Shown: piece by piece, positions 13,468 to 20,869 of the stretch
Layout of the letters: every line of letters begins with the position of its first letter
How positions within the stretch are numbered: the first letter of the stretch is position 1
Assembly (NCBI GenBank): GCA_022510805.1
Contig: JAFLSS010000008.1
Coordinates: 13,975-49,950, forward strand
Length of the DNA stretch: 35,976 nt
Source of the DNA: Akkermansiaceae bacterium
Lineage (GTDB): Bacteria > Verrucomicrobiota > Verrucomicrobiia > Verrucomicrobiales > Akkermansiaceae
Reading direction: 5' to 3'
The notes under the pieces: model-generated
Seen by the model: only the letters and a program-made list of their open reading frames with translations
Told to the model about the DNA's origin: nothing
Database searches by the model: none
Made by a program: the position numbers and the translations under genes

Positions 13468-15651
13468 ATGAGAATATGTTGGCAGATTGTAGTCATGGGG
13501 TGGGCGCTGGGTGTAGGAGGCGTGGGAAGCGCGGTGTGGGGTGATGAGATCTCGGATCTGGTGGCGCCGGCGCCGGGTGAGGAGCTTTCGGCGGAGAAGC
13601 TGTTTATGCAGGGGGTGCTGCGCATGGTGGGCGCGGAGGGTGCGGCAGATGCTGAGGCGGCGGTGGAGTGCTGGCGCAAGGCGGCCGCGGCCGGGTATGC
13701 GCCGGCGCAGAGTGCATATAGCCAATGCCTGATGGCCGGTGTCGGGGTGGAGGCGAATATGGAGGAGGCGGTGGTGTGGCTGCGCAAGGCGGCGGATCAG
13801 GGGGATGTGGTGGGGCTCAATGGCCTCGGCCGTGCCTACAGTTATGGCTATGGTGTGGCGAAAGACCCGGCCAAGGGGGTGGAGTTTCTGCGCGCGGCGG
13901 CGGAGAAAGGCTATGCGCGTGCGCAGCATAGCCTGGGTTTGGCTTATTCTCATGGACGCGGTGTCGCCAAAAATTATGGCGAGGCGGTGGAGTGGTTCCG
14001 CAAGGGAGCGCAGCAGGGCTACACGCTTTCGCAGCATACCCTCGGTGAGTTCTATGCGTTGGGGCGCGGGGTGAAGCGTGATTACGCAGCTGCGGCGGAG
14101 TGGTATACTAAGGCGGCCGAGACCGGCTACCCTAAGTCGATCTTTTATTTGGGAACGATGACGGAGAAGGGCCGCTTGGGGAGTGCGGATCCAGCCGCGG
14201 CGACAGAGTATTACAAGCGCGCGGGGCGGCTGGGGCATGAGGCGGCGTTTGCCCGCTTGGCGTGGCTGGTGAAAGAGGGGTATACCGATGCCGATGGCAC
14301 CGAGGTGCAGGATCCGAAGGAGGCGCTGCGCATCAGTGCCATTGCCGCGGCGATGGGCTCACCCCATGCGCTCAATAGCCTGGGGGTGTCTTATGAGAAG
14401 GGTGAGAGTATCCGCCGCAACCGCAAGAGGGCGTTCGAGCTGTATGTGCAGGCAGCGGAGTTGGATCCCTCGGTGGCGGCGTTCAATGTGGGGCATTGCT
14501 ACCACAAGGGCGTGGGGGTGGAGATCGACTTCTCCAAGGCGTTGGAGTGGTATATCAAGGCGGCTGAGAGCGGCCACATGAGCGGCATGAAAAATGCTTT
14601 CTGGTTCTACATGGAGGGCAAGGGCACGCCGCAGAATTACCGCGAGGCGGTCAAGTGGGCGCGCAAGCTCTCCGAGCGCGGCCACCCGGATGCCTGCCAG
14701 TACATCGGCTGGATGCATGAATACGGCTGGCTGGGCAAGAAAGATGAGGCCGCGGCGTTCAGGTCGTACAATAGGCCGATGGAGGTGATGATGCACCCGC
14801 CCAGCTATTATGAGGTGGGGCGCTGCTATTACCAGGGGGTGTCTGTGGAGCGTGATTTGCAAAAGGCGCTGGAGCTGTGGAAGCGGGGCGCAGATTGCAA
14901 CAATAGCAAGGCGGGCAACAACCTCGGCGTGTGCGCAATGCGCGGTGAAGGCCTGCCGCAGAATGACGCGCAGGCGGTGATGTGGTTCACCCGCGGCAAG
15001 GACAAGAATGAGGCCAATCTCTACAATCTTGCGCTGTGTTTTGAGGCGGGGCGCGGGGTGAAGCAAAACTTGCGCGAGGCGGTGAAGCGCTACCTGAGCG
15101 TGGCGACGTGTGAGCACAGGCTGCGCGTGGCGGAGGTGGCGCTGAGGCGCTTGGGGGTGAAGGTGTCTGATTCCCGTGGGGAAGATGGGTATGCCTTTGA
15201 CATCTCCCACCCGGAGAATGCGCTGAAAGCGGAGGATGTGCCGGCGATGGTGCGCATGGTGTTTGACCCTGATGTGCCGGAGCAAGCCGGGGCGGATGAC
15301 CCGGATTGGCGGGCCATGCTGCCGCCGGATGAGCCGGATGGTGAGCCGGAGCCGCTGCCGGAGGTGGGTGAGCTGCCGGCGCAGCGCGTGGCCTCCTGCC
15401 TGGCGCAGGCGCGGGATGCGCGGGCGCGTGGGGATGATGCCGCGGCGGCGGAGTTGTTTTCTCAAGCTGCGGAATTGGGGGATGAGCAGGGGCGCATCAA
15501 CCGCGCGCTCTGCCTGTACCGGGGCAAGGGCCTGCCGCAGGATCGCGCCGCGGCAAAGCGCTTGCTGCAAAAGGGTTTTCAGCTGGGTGACATGTGGTCA
15601 TATTATGTGCTTCACCTGCTGGAGATGCTGGAGGCTTCCCCGGCCCAATAG
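13468..15651 (+). CDS. exported long Sel1-repeat protein, paralogue A
   Basis: Sel1 repeats are helix-turn-helix units of about 36 residues that stack into a protein-binding solenoid. This 727-residue protein has a signal peptide (about 1-25), then some 13-14 consecutive Sel1 units from about residue 60 to 565 (for example EAVEWFRKGAQQGYTLSQHTLGEFYALGRGV). The last unit ends in ALRRLGVK. An acidic, Pro-rich linker (about 580-645) follows. A separate C-terminal cap of about 80 residues contains one helical pair and a Sel1-like end (ALCLYRGKGLPQDRAAAKRLLQKG), closing with a Trp-containing helix. The same architecture recurs in the two downstream paralogues. It should be periplasmic or surface-exposed. 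Ligand and role are unknown. Confidence 0.88.
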   Translation: MRICWQIVVMGWALGVGGVGSAVWGDEISDLVAPAPGEELSAEKLFMQGVLRMVGAEGAADAEAAVECWRKAAAAGYAPAQSAYSQCLMAGVGVEANMEEAVVWLRKAADQGDVVGLNGLGRAYSYGYGVAKDPAKGVEFLRAAAEKGYARAQHSLGLAYSHGRGVAKNYGEAVEWFRKGAQQGYTLSQHTLGEFYALGRGVKRDYAAAAEWYTKAAETGYPKSIFYLGTMTEKGRLGSADPAAATEYYKRAGRLGHEAAFARLAWLVKEGYTDADGTEVQDPKEALRISAIAAAMGSPHALNSLGVSYEKGESIRRNRKRAFELYVQAAELDPSVAAFNVGHCYHKGVGVEIDFSKALEWYIKAAESGHMSGMKNAFWFYMEGKGTPQNYREAVKWARKLSERGHPDACQYIGWMHEYGWLGKKDEAAAFRSYNRPMEVMMHPPSYYEVGRCYYQGVSVERDLQKALELWKRGADCNNSKAGNNLGVCAMRGEGLPQNDAQAVMWFTRGKDKNEANLYNLALCFEAGRGVKQNLREAVKRYLSVATCEHRLRVAEVALRRLGVKVSDSRGEDGYAFDISHPENALKAEDVPAMVRMVFDPDVPEQAGADDPDWRAMLPPDEPDGEPEPLPEVGELPAQRVASCLAQARDARARGDDAAAAELFSQAAELGDEQGRINRALCLYRGKGLPQDRAAAKRLLQKGFQLGDMWSYYVLHLLEMLEASPAQ

Positions 15652-15667
15652 TTTTTTTGCAGAAAAA

Positions 15668-15696
15668 CTGAACATGGAGCGGGCGCGCGGTGTCTA
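15668..15696 (+). promoter_or_regulatory. candidate promoter of Sel1 paralogue B
   Basis: CTGAAC (15668-15673) and TGTCTA (15691-15696) are 17 bases apart. The same pair with the same spacing precedes paralogue C. The -10 is weak, but the repeat of the arrangement supports it. A TGTCT/AGACA inverted repeat overlaps the -10. Confidence 0.4.
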
Positions 15697-15721
15697 ACGC
15701 GGCAGACACGTTATTTTCCTT

Positions 15722-17812
15722 ATGATAAAAATGGCTCATCAGATGGCCGTGTCCGCCGCGCTGGCGCTTGTGTGCACCGGCGTGACACGGGCGGCGGCGG
15801 TGCAGGAAGAGGTGCCTACCTGTGAGGCTCAGTGGCTGCAGGAGGCGAAGGACGGCGCGCGCGAGGCGCAGTATTATTCAGGCCTGTGTGCGCTTTTCGG
15901 CGAGACGGGGGTGAGCCGGGATGCCCAAGCGGCGGTGGCGTGGTTCCGCCGGAGCGCGGAGCAGGGGCTGCCGCGGGCGCAGTATGCGCTGGGGCTCTGC
16001 CTGCAAGAGGGCGTGGGAATTGAGAAAAATGAGGAAGAGGCCACCGTGTGGTTCCGCCGCGCGGCGGAGCAGGGGTATGCCCCGGCGCAGCTGGCCATGG
16101 GGCTGAGCTGCAGCGGCGCGGATAAGCTGCCCCCGGAAGCCGCCGCAGCCGCTGCTGAGTGGTGGGAGAAGGCGGCTCAGCAGGGCTGCGCTTGGGCGAT
16201 GATGGAACTGGGTTTTATGCACCGCGATGGCAAGGGTGTGCCGGTCAATAAGATGGCGGGGCTGCGCTGGCTGCGCAAGGCGGCAGAGCTCGGCATTGCA
16301 TCGGCACAGAATGCCATGGGCTGGGCATATATGAATGGGGAAGGCGTGGATCTCAATTACGAGGAGGCCGTGCGCTGGCTGATCCCGGCAGCCGAGCAGG
16401 GGTATCCGAATGCTCAGGTGAATCTCGGCTGGTGCTACGAGCGCGGCCTGGGGATCCCGCAGAGTGATGAGGAGGCGCTTTATCTGTATTACATGGCGGC
16501 GGAGCAGGATTTTGAGGTGGGGATTTCCAATGTCGGCTGGTGTTATTACTTCGGCCGCGGAGTGGATGCGAATGAGGTGGCTGCGGCGCCTTGGCTCCGA
16601 AAGGCGGCTGATAAGAATGTGCCTATGGCTCAGAATCTGCTGGCGCATCTCTACCGCGAGGGCGGAGCAGTGGAGCGTGATCATGCCAAGGCGGCCTCGC
16701 TTTTTATCGCTGCCGCGAATCAGGGGCATGCGGATTCGCAGTATGAGGCAGCGCACTGTTACCTGTTCGGCTGCGGCGTGGAGAAAAATGTCGATGAGGC
16801 GTTCCGCCTGCTGAATCTGGCGATTGAGAATGGGCATTTCGGCGCGCAGACAGAGCTGGGGGAGTGCTATGAATATGGCTGGGGTGTTGAGGTGGATTTG
16901 GAGCGCTCCATGGAATATTACCGAGCCGGGGCGCAGATTATCGACGGCGAGGACGCCAACAGCAGGGCTCATCGCAACATCGCCCGCCGCTATTACCGGG
17001 GGATCGGCGTGGAAAAAAACATCAGTCAGGCGATCCGCTGGTGGGAGCGCGGCGCGAATCAGAAGGACAGCGACTCCATGAATGATCTGGGTGTGTGCTA
17101 TGAGCTGGGCGAGGGGGTGCCGCAAAATCTGATCACGGCGATGCTCTGGTACCGCAAGTCGGCAGAAATGGGGAATACTATCGGCCGCTACAATCTGGGG
17201 CGCTGCTATGAGCTGGGGATTGGCGCCAGGCAGGATCTCCGGCAGGCGGTGCGGTGCTACATGCCCTCCGCCCTCCAATTCAAACCGGCCAAGGCGGCGC
17301 TGGAGCGCCTGGGGGTGGAGAATCAAGCCATGCTTCTGGCCGGCGGCGGCTATGTCATCCCCGCGGCGATGAAAGTGGAAGTGGTGGGTAAGGTGGCTGC
17401 GGCGGAGGATATCCCCCCTGTGATGAGTATACAAGTGACCATGCAGGATTATCTCCCGGAGGAGGAGCGCCCCAAGCGTGTCTCTGACGATAGTGCGGTG
17501 AATCCGCGTGTGCTCAAGCCTCATGTGAAGTCGGCTGCTGAGCGAGTGGCTGAGCTGCTGGACAAGAGTGAGCAATACCTCCGCGCGGGGGAGCCGGCAG
17601 ATGCTGTGGATACTCTGCTCGAGGCGGTGCGGCTGCACTCCTCGCGCGCCAAGGTGATGCTGGCTTTGTGCACCTACCATGGCCTCGGCACTCAGCCGGA
17701 CAAGAAGGAGGCGCGCCGCCTGCTGCAGAGCGCCATGAGCCGCTGTGATGTCTGGGCGCCGCTGGCGCTGGAGTTGCTCAACGCCCGGGAGGCGCCGCGT
17801 GAGCAGCGCTGA
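15722..17812 (+). CDS. exported long Sel1-repeat protein, paralogue B
   Basis: This 696-residue paralogue has the same plan as A: a signal peptide (about 1-27, ending TRAAA), about 13 Sel1 units from residue 38 to 535 (for example EAVRWLIPAAEQGYPNAQVNLGWCYERGLGI), a terminal unit ending ALERLGVE, a variable linker (about 545-600) rich in charged residues and Pro, and the C-terminal cap (about 605-690) with LALCTYHGLGTQPDKKEARRLLQSA and a late Trp. The start at 15722 was kept because it gives a basic n-region (MIKMAHQ). The ATG at 15731 is possible. No Shine-Dalgarno sequence is visible. It lies 70 bases after paralogue A, with an AT-rich 7-bp hairpin (15650-15669) between them. Confidence 0.86.
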   Translation: MIKMAHQMAVSAALALVCTGVTRAAAVQEEVPTCEAQWLQEAKDGAREAQYYSGLCALFGETGVSRDAQAAVAWFRRSAEQGLPRAQYALGLCLQEGVGIEKNEEEATVWFRRAAEQGYAPAQLAMGLSCSGADKLPPEAAAAAAEWWEKAAQQGCAWAMMELGFMHRDGKGVPVNKMAGLRWLRKAAELGIASAQNAMGWAYMNGEGVDLNYEEAVRWLIPAAEQGYPNAQVNLGWCYERGLGIPQSDEEALYLYYMAAEQDFEVGISNVGWCYYFGRGVDANEVAAAPWLRKAADKNVPMAQNLLAHLYREGGAVERDHAKAASLFIAAANQGHADSQYEAAHCYLFGCGVEKNVDEAFRLLNLAIENGHFGAQTELGECYEYGWGVEVDLERSMEYYRAGAQIIDGEDANSRAHRNIARRYYRGIGVEKNISQAIRWWERGANQKDSDSMNDLGVCYELGEGVPQNLITAMLWYRKSAEMGNTIGRYNLGRCYELGIGARQDLRQAVRCYMPSALQFKPAKAALERLGVENQAMLLAGGGYVIPAAMKVEVVGKVAAAEDIPPVMSIQVTMQDYLPEEERPKRVSDDSAVNPRVLKPHVKSAAERVAELLDKSEQYLRAGEPADAVDTLLEAVRLHSSRAKVMLALCTYHGLGTQPDKKEARRLLQSAMSRCDVWAPLALELLNAREAPREQR

Positions 17813-17825
17813 GGCGGCGCCGCCT
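17812..17825. repeat. 14-bp perfect palindrome after Sel1 paralogue B
   Basis: AGGCGGCGCCGCCT begins on the last base of the stop codon. It has no loop and no following T-run, so it is a possible operator or a weak transcription pause, not a clear terminator. Confidence 0.5.
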
Positions 17826-17854
17826 GCTGCGCGTGAGGGGCCGGTAGGCGGGTC

Positions 17855-17883
17855 TTGCATCCGGCCGGGGTGTGTGTTATGAT
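17855..17883 (+). promoter_or_regulatory. sigma70-type promoter of the lipoprotein between Sel1 genes
   Basis: TTGCAT (17855-17860) and TATGAT (17878-17883) are 17 bases apart. The predicted start near 17890 is 7 bases before the ATG at 17897. The promoter overlaps the in-frame ATG at 17879 and most of the possible upstream coding extension, which argues for the 17897 start. Confidence 0.68.
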
Positions 17884-17896
17884 AGGCGGCGTGAAA

Positions 17897-18649
17897 ATGC
17901 GGGTATTTCTTTGTTGGGTTATGCTGCTCTGCTGTGCGTGCAGCGCTGTGCGCACGCTGGATTCGGAGAGTGGGCTCTATGATGTGAAGCTGGAGCGCCA
18001 TGGCAAGCTTTTGGTGGATGGCGGCTGGACTTGGGGCGGCGGCAACCCCTACGCCAAGCAGAAGGATGTGTCCCTCTTCATTTCCCCGCTGGATATCAGC
18101 AAGGTGAAGGAGGCGCAGCCGGAGCTGGCGCCGCTCATGGTGACGCAGATGCATGAGCTCATGGTGCAGGATCTGAGCAAGGTGCTGGCTGAGAGCAATG
18201 CGGCCAATGGCACGCGCTGGCGGCTGGTTGATGCGGCGCAGGGAGCCACGCTGCGTGTGGACATGGCGCTGGTGCATCTCCGCCCGCAGCGGCCGACTCT
18301 CCGCCTGCTCAGCAGCGTGGGCGGGCTTTTTGTCAAGGTGCCGGGCGTGTCCGATGCTGTGGGGAGCTTTGCCAAGGGGGATATCTGCATCGAGCTCACC
18401 GTGCGCGATGCGAAAACCAACCGCTTGCTCTTGGCGTGCAAGGACAGCAATCCCAAGACGGCGCGCCTGATTTCGGCCTCGGCGTACAGCAAGCATGGCC
18501 ATGCGGATGTGAGTATGCGCTTCTGGGCGGAGCGCTTCGCGCGCCTGGTGCGGATGTGTGCCTATGATCAGCTGGGGGACCGCACTCTGCAGGAGGTGAT
18601 CCGCGAGCGCAGCTGGTCTGAGGTGGCCAAGGATCGCGTGCTGCGCTGA
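17897..18649 (+). CDS. probable lipoprotein, DUF3313-like
   Basis: This 250-residue protein has a short signal with a cysteine cluster (LLCCACS); Cys15 is the best lipidation candidate, although Cys at -3 is not standard. The mature part begins with a Ser/Glu/Gly-rich stretch, then LFISPLDISKVKEAQPEL. Alternating helices and strands follow (VTQMHELMVQDLSKVL, ATLRVDMALVHLRPQ, GDICIELTVRDAKTNRLLLACKD). This resembles DUF3313-type lipoproteins, in which a small alpha/beta domain handles an envelope task that is not well defined; I hold the match loosely. It sits between Sel1 paralogues B and C with its own promoter, so a functional link is suggested only by position. The start is fixed by the promoter that overlaps the upstream ATGs. 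Confidence 0.6.
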   Translation: MRVFLCWVMLLCCACSAVRTLDSESGLYDVKLERHGKLLVDGGWTWGGGNPYAKQKDVSLFISPLDISKVKEAQPELAPLMVTQMHELMVQDLSKVLAESNAANGTRWRLVDAAQGATLRVDMALVHLRPQRPTLRLLSSVGGLFVKVPGVSDAVGSFAKGDICIELTVRDAKTNRLLLACKDSNPKTARLISASAYSKHGHADVSMRFWAERFARLVRMCAYDQLGDRTLQEVIRERSWSEVAKDRVLR

Positions 18650-18679
18650 GAGGGGGGCGGCGCAGGATTCCAAAAATAA

Positions 18680-18708
18680 TTGAACAAAACAGGCGGGGGC
18701 GGTGTCTA
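18680..18708 (+). promoter_or_regulatory. candidate promoter(s) of Sel1 paralogue C
   Basis: TTGAAC (18680-18685) and TGTCTA (18703-18708) have 17-base spacing, the same arrangement as before paralogue B. A second -10, TATACT at 18782-18787, lies closer to the gene but lacks a good -35. If used, it would start transcription about 3 bases before the ATG at 18797. Confidence 0.42.
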
Positions 18709-18796
18709 AAAAATAGAGTTCGGATGCCATGCCCGCCCGGGTGCGCACTTCCGTGCTTCTCGATACTCAAGCTTAATGATCTATACTAAAAATCAG

Positions 18797-20857
18797 ATGA
18801 AACAACGACTTTTTTGCATGGCACTGTGTGTGCTTGCCGGGGCTGCCTGGAGCGGCGCACAAGAGGAGTGCCCGGAGGTGGTAGATACCACGCTGGCGCC
18901 TGAGGCGGCTCAGAGCATAAAGGCGGCTCTGCACGCTTTATATGAAGAGGGGTCTGCCAAGCGGGCGGCGGAGATGTTCCGCAGCGCAGCAGAGCAGGGG
19001 CTGCCGCAGGCGCAGTTTGCCTATGCGGCTTGCTGCCGCCGCGGGGTGGGAGTGGAGAAGAATGAGAGTGAGGCGGTGAAGTGGTACCGCGCGGCTGCGG
19101 AGCAGGGATACGAGCCTGCCATGGCTTTCCTGGCCTCTTGTTATATGAATGGCAAAGGGGTGGAAAAGGATGAGGAGAAGGGGCTGGCATGGATGCGCCG
19201 TGCTGCGCCGAAGAATGATTATGCGCTGTACCAGCTCGGGTCTTCCTATCTCAATGGCAAGGGCGGGCTGGAGGTGGATGGAAAAAAAGCGCTTGAGTTG
19301 GTCATTGAGGCGGCGAAGCGCGGCCATGCGTTGTCGCAGAATGCTGTGGGCTGGATTTACAAGGAGGGCTTGGGTGTGGATGAGAATGTGGATGAGGCGG
19401 TGAAGTGGTTCCGCTTGGCGGCGGCGCAGGGTCAACAAAATGCGCTCACGAATTTGGCATGGTGTTATGACTACTGCCTGCCCTCGGATGAGATGGATCG
19501 GGCGGAGATTTACAAGCTCTACCGCGCGGCGGCGGAGCAGGGGTTTGTCAATGCCTATGCCCATGTCGGCGAGTGCTTTGATGATGGCGATGGCGTGAAA
19601 CAGAATAAGCATGTCGCGGTCATGTGGTTCAAGCTCGGGGTAGAGCATAATAGCTGGCAGGCGCAATACGAGCTGGGACGCGCCTACATGGATGCCGATG
19701 TGCTGGATTACGACCCGGTCGAGGCGGCTCGCCTGTACCGCCTGGCAGCCTTGGCCGGCAATCCGAATGGCATGGCCTTCTATGCCGGCTGCTGCTTGGA
19801 TGGCGTGGGGGTGGAGCCCAGCGCAGAGCGGGATGCTGAGGCTTTCCGCCTGTGCCAGGAAGCGGTGAAAAAAGAGAAGACCTTCTCGTATGCGTGGGCT
19901 CGCTTGGGTGAGTTTTATGAATCCGGCCGCGGTGTGGAGGCAGACCCGGTCAAGGCGCGCCAGTGCTACATAACCTCGCTGGAGAATGGGGTCGAGCCGC
20001 GCTCGCTGCGCTACCTGTCTCGCTGCTTGTATCTGGGCATTGGCGGTGAGAAGAACCTGGACAAGGCAATCGAGCTCTGGAACAAGGGCGCGCAGATTTA
20101 TGAGTATGGCGATTGTATGAATGAATTGGGGGTGTGCTGCGAGCTGGGCGAGGGGATGCCGCAGGATTTGGTCAAGGCGGTGATGTGGTATCGCCGCGCA
20201 GCGAGGGATGGCAGCGCGGTGGGGCGGTATAATCTGGCGCGCTGCTATGAGCTGGGCATTGGTGTGAAAAAGGATTTGAATGCCGCCGTGGAGTGGTATT
20301 ACAAATCTGCTCACCGCGCGTTCCGCCCGGCCATGGCTGCGCTGGAGCGCCTGGGGCAAAAGAGCTCTGTGTGCTTCAAGAAGCACAAGTTCCACATGTA
20401 CTTGCCGCAGGGGCCCAAAACTCCGCCGCTCGCCACAGCTGCGCCGGCAGATCCCACGCCGCTGCGCCGTATCCTGCTGGGGGTGGATTCCTTTGCCTAT
20501 AATTATCCCTTCGATCCGAAGCTGGAGCTCATTGATATGACAAAGTCCGATCCCTCTCCTGAGGGCGCTCCGCCGGAGAAGACGACGGGGGTGCTCAATG
20601 GGGAGCTGGTGTATGCGGGTGATGCGCTGATGGCTGCCGGCGAGGCAGAGGCGGCGGTGGTGACGTACCGCAAGGCTGCGGAGACGTGGAGCTCTGATGC
20701 CTATGTGCGCCTTGCGTACTGCGCGGCGCGTGGGCTGGGCATGCCGCAGGACCGGGCGCTGGCCGGGGAGTACTTGGCCAAGGCGCGGCAGGTCGATAAT
20801 GAGTGGGCGTATCTGGTGACTGAGGCTCTCTCGGCCCGGCGCCCGGTGCATCAATGA
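18797..20857 (+). CDS. exported long Sel1-repeat protein, paralogue C
   Basis: This 686-residue paralogue begins with the signal peptide MKQRLFCMALCVLAGAAWSGA. The ATG at 18776 would add seven non-signal residues and straddles a possible -10 region, so 18797 was chosen. About 13 Sel1 units follow (for example EAVKWFRLAAAQGQQNALTNLAWCYDY), ending in AALERLGQK. A Pro-rich linker and the C-terminal cap (LAYCAARGLGMPQDRALAGEYLAKA, late Trp) close the protein, matching A and B. The unit PAEQG/AAEQG and the GVGVEKNE loop recur in B and C, pointing to duplication. Its stop lies 12 bases before rnr, which has a GGAGG between them, so rnr is probably co-transcribed. Confidence 0.86.
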   Translation: MKQRLFCMALCVLAGAAWSGAQEECPEVVDTTLAPEAAQSIKAALHALYEEGSAKRAAEMFRSAAEQGLPQAQFAYAACCRRGVGVEKNESEAVKWYRAAAEQGYEPAMAFLASCYMNGKGVEKDEEKGLAWMRRAAPKNDYALYQLGSSYLNGKGGLEVDGKKALELVIEAAKRGHALSQNAVGWIYKEGLGVDENVDEAVKWFRLAAAQGQQNALTNLAWCYDYCLPSDEMDRAEIYKLYRAAAEQGFVNAYAHVGECFDDGDGVKQNKHVAVMWFKLGVEHNSWQAQYELGRAYMDADVLDYDPVEAARLYRLAALAGNPNGMAFYAGCCLDGVGVEPSAERDAEAFRLCQEAVKKEKTFSYAWARLGEFYESGRGVEADPVKARQCYITSLENGVEPRSLRYLSRCLYLGIGGEKNLDKAIELWNKGAQIYEYGDCMNELGVCCELGEGMPQDLVKAVMWYRRAARDGSAVGRYNLARCYELGIGVKKDLNAAVEWYYKSAHRAFRPAMAALERLGQKSSVCFKKHKFHMYLPQGPKTPPLATAAPADPTPLRRILLGVDSFAYNYPFDPKLELIDMTKSDPSPEGAPPEKTTGVLNGELVYAGDALMAAGEAEAAVVTYRKAAETWSSDAYVRLAYCAARGLGMPQDRALAGEYLAKARQVDNEWAYLVTEALSARRPVHQ

Positions 20858-20869
20858 GGAGGGGGGCTG

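Noticed and set aside
15878-18748. Open minus-strand frame of 956 codons across Sel1 paralogue B and the lipoprotein gene
   Set aside because: It is the antisense of real genes. GC-rich codon use keeps it open; the translation is Arg/His-rich without known motifs.
18938-20854. Open minus-strand frame of 638 codons across Sel1 paralogue C
   Set aside because: Antisense shadow with the same low-information composition; paralogue C has a signal peptide and Sel1 units.
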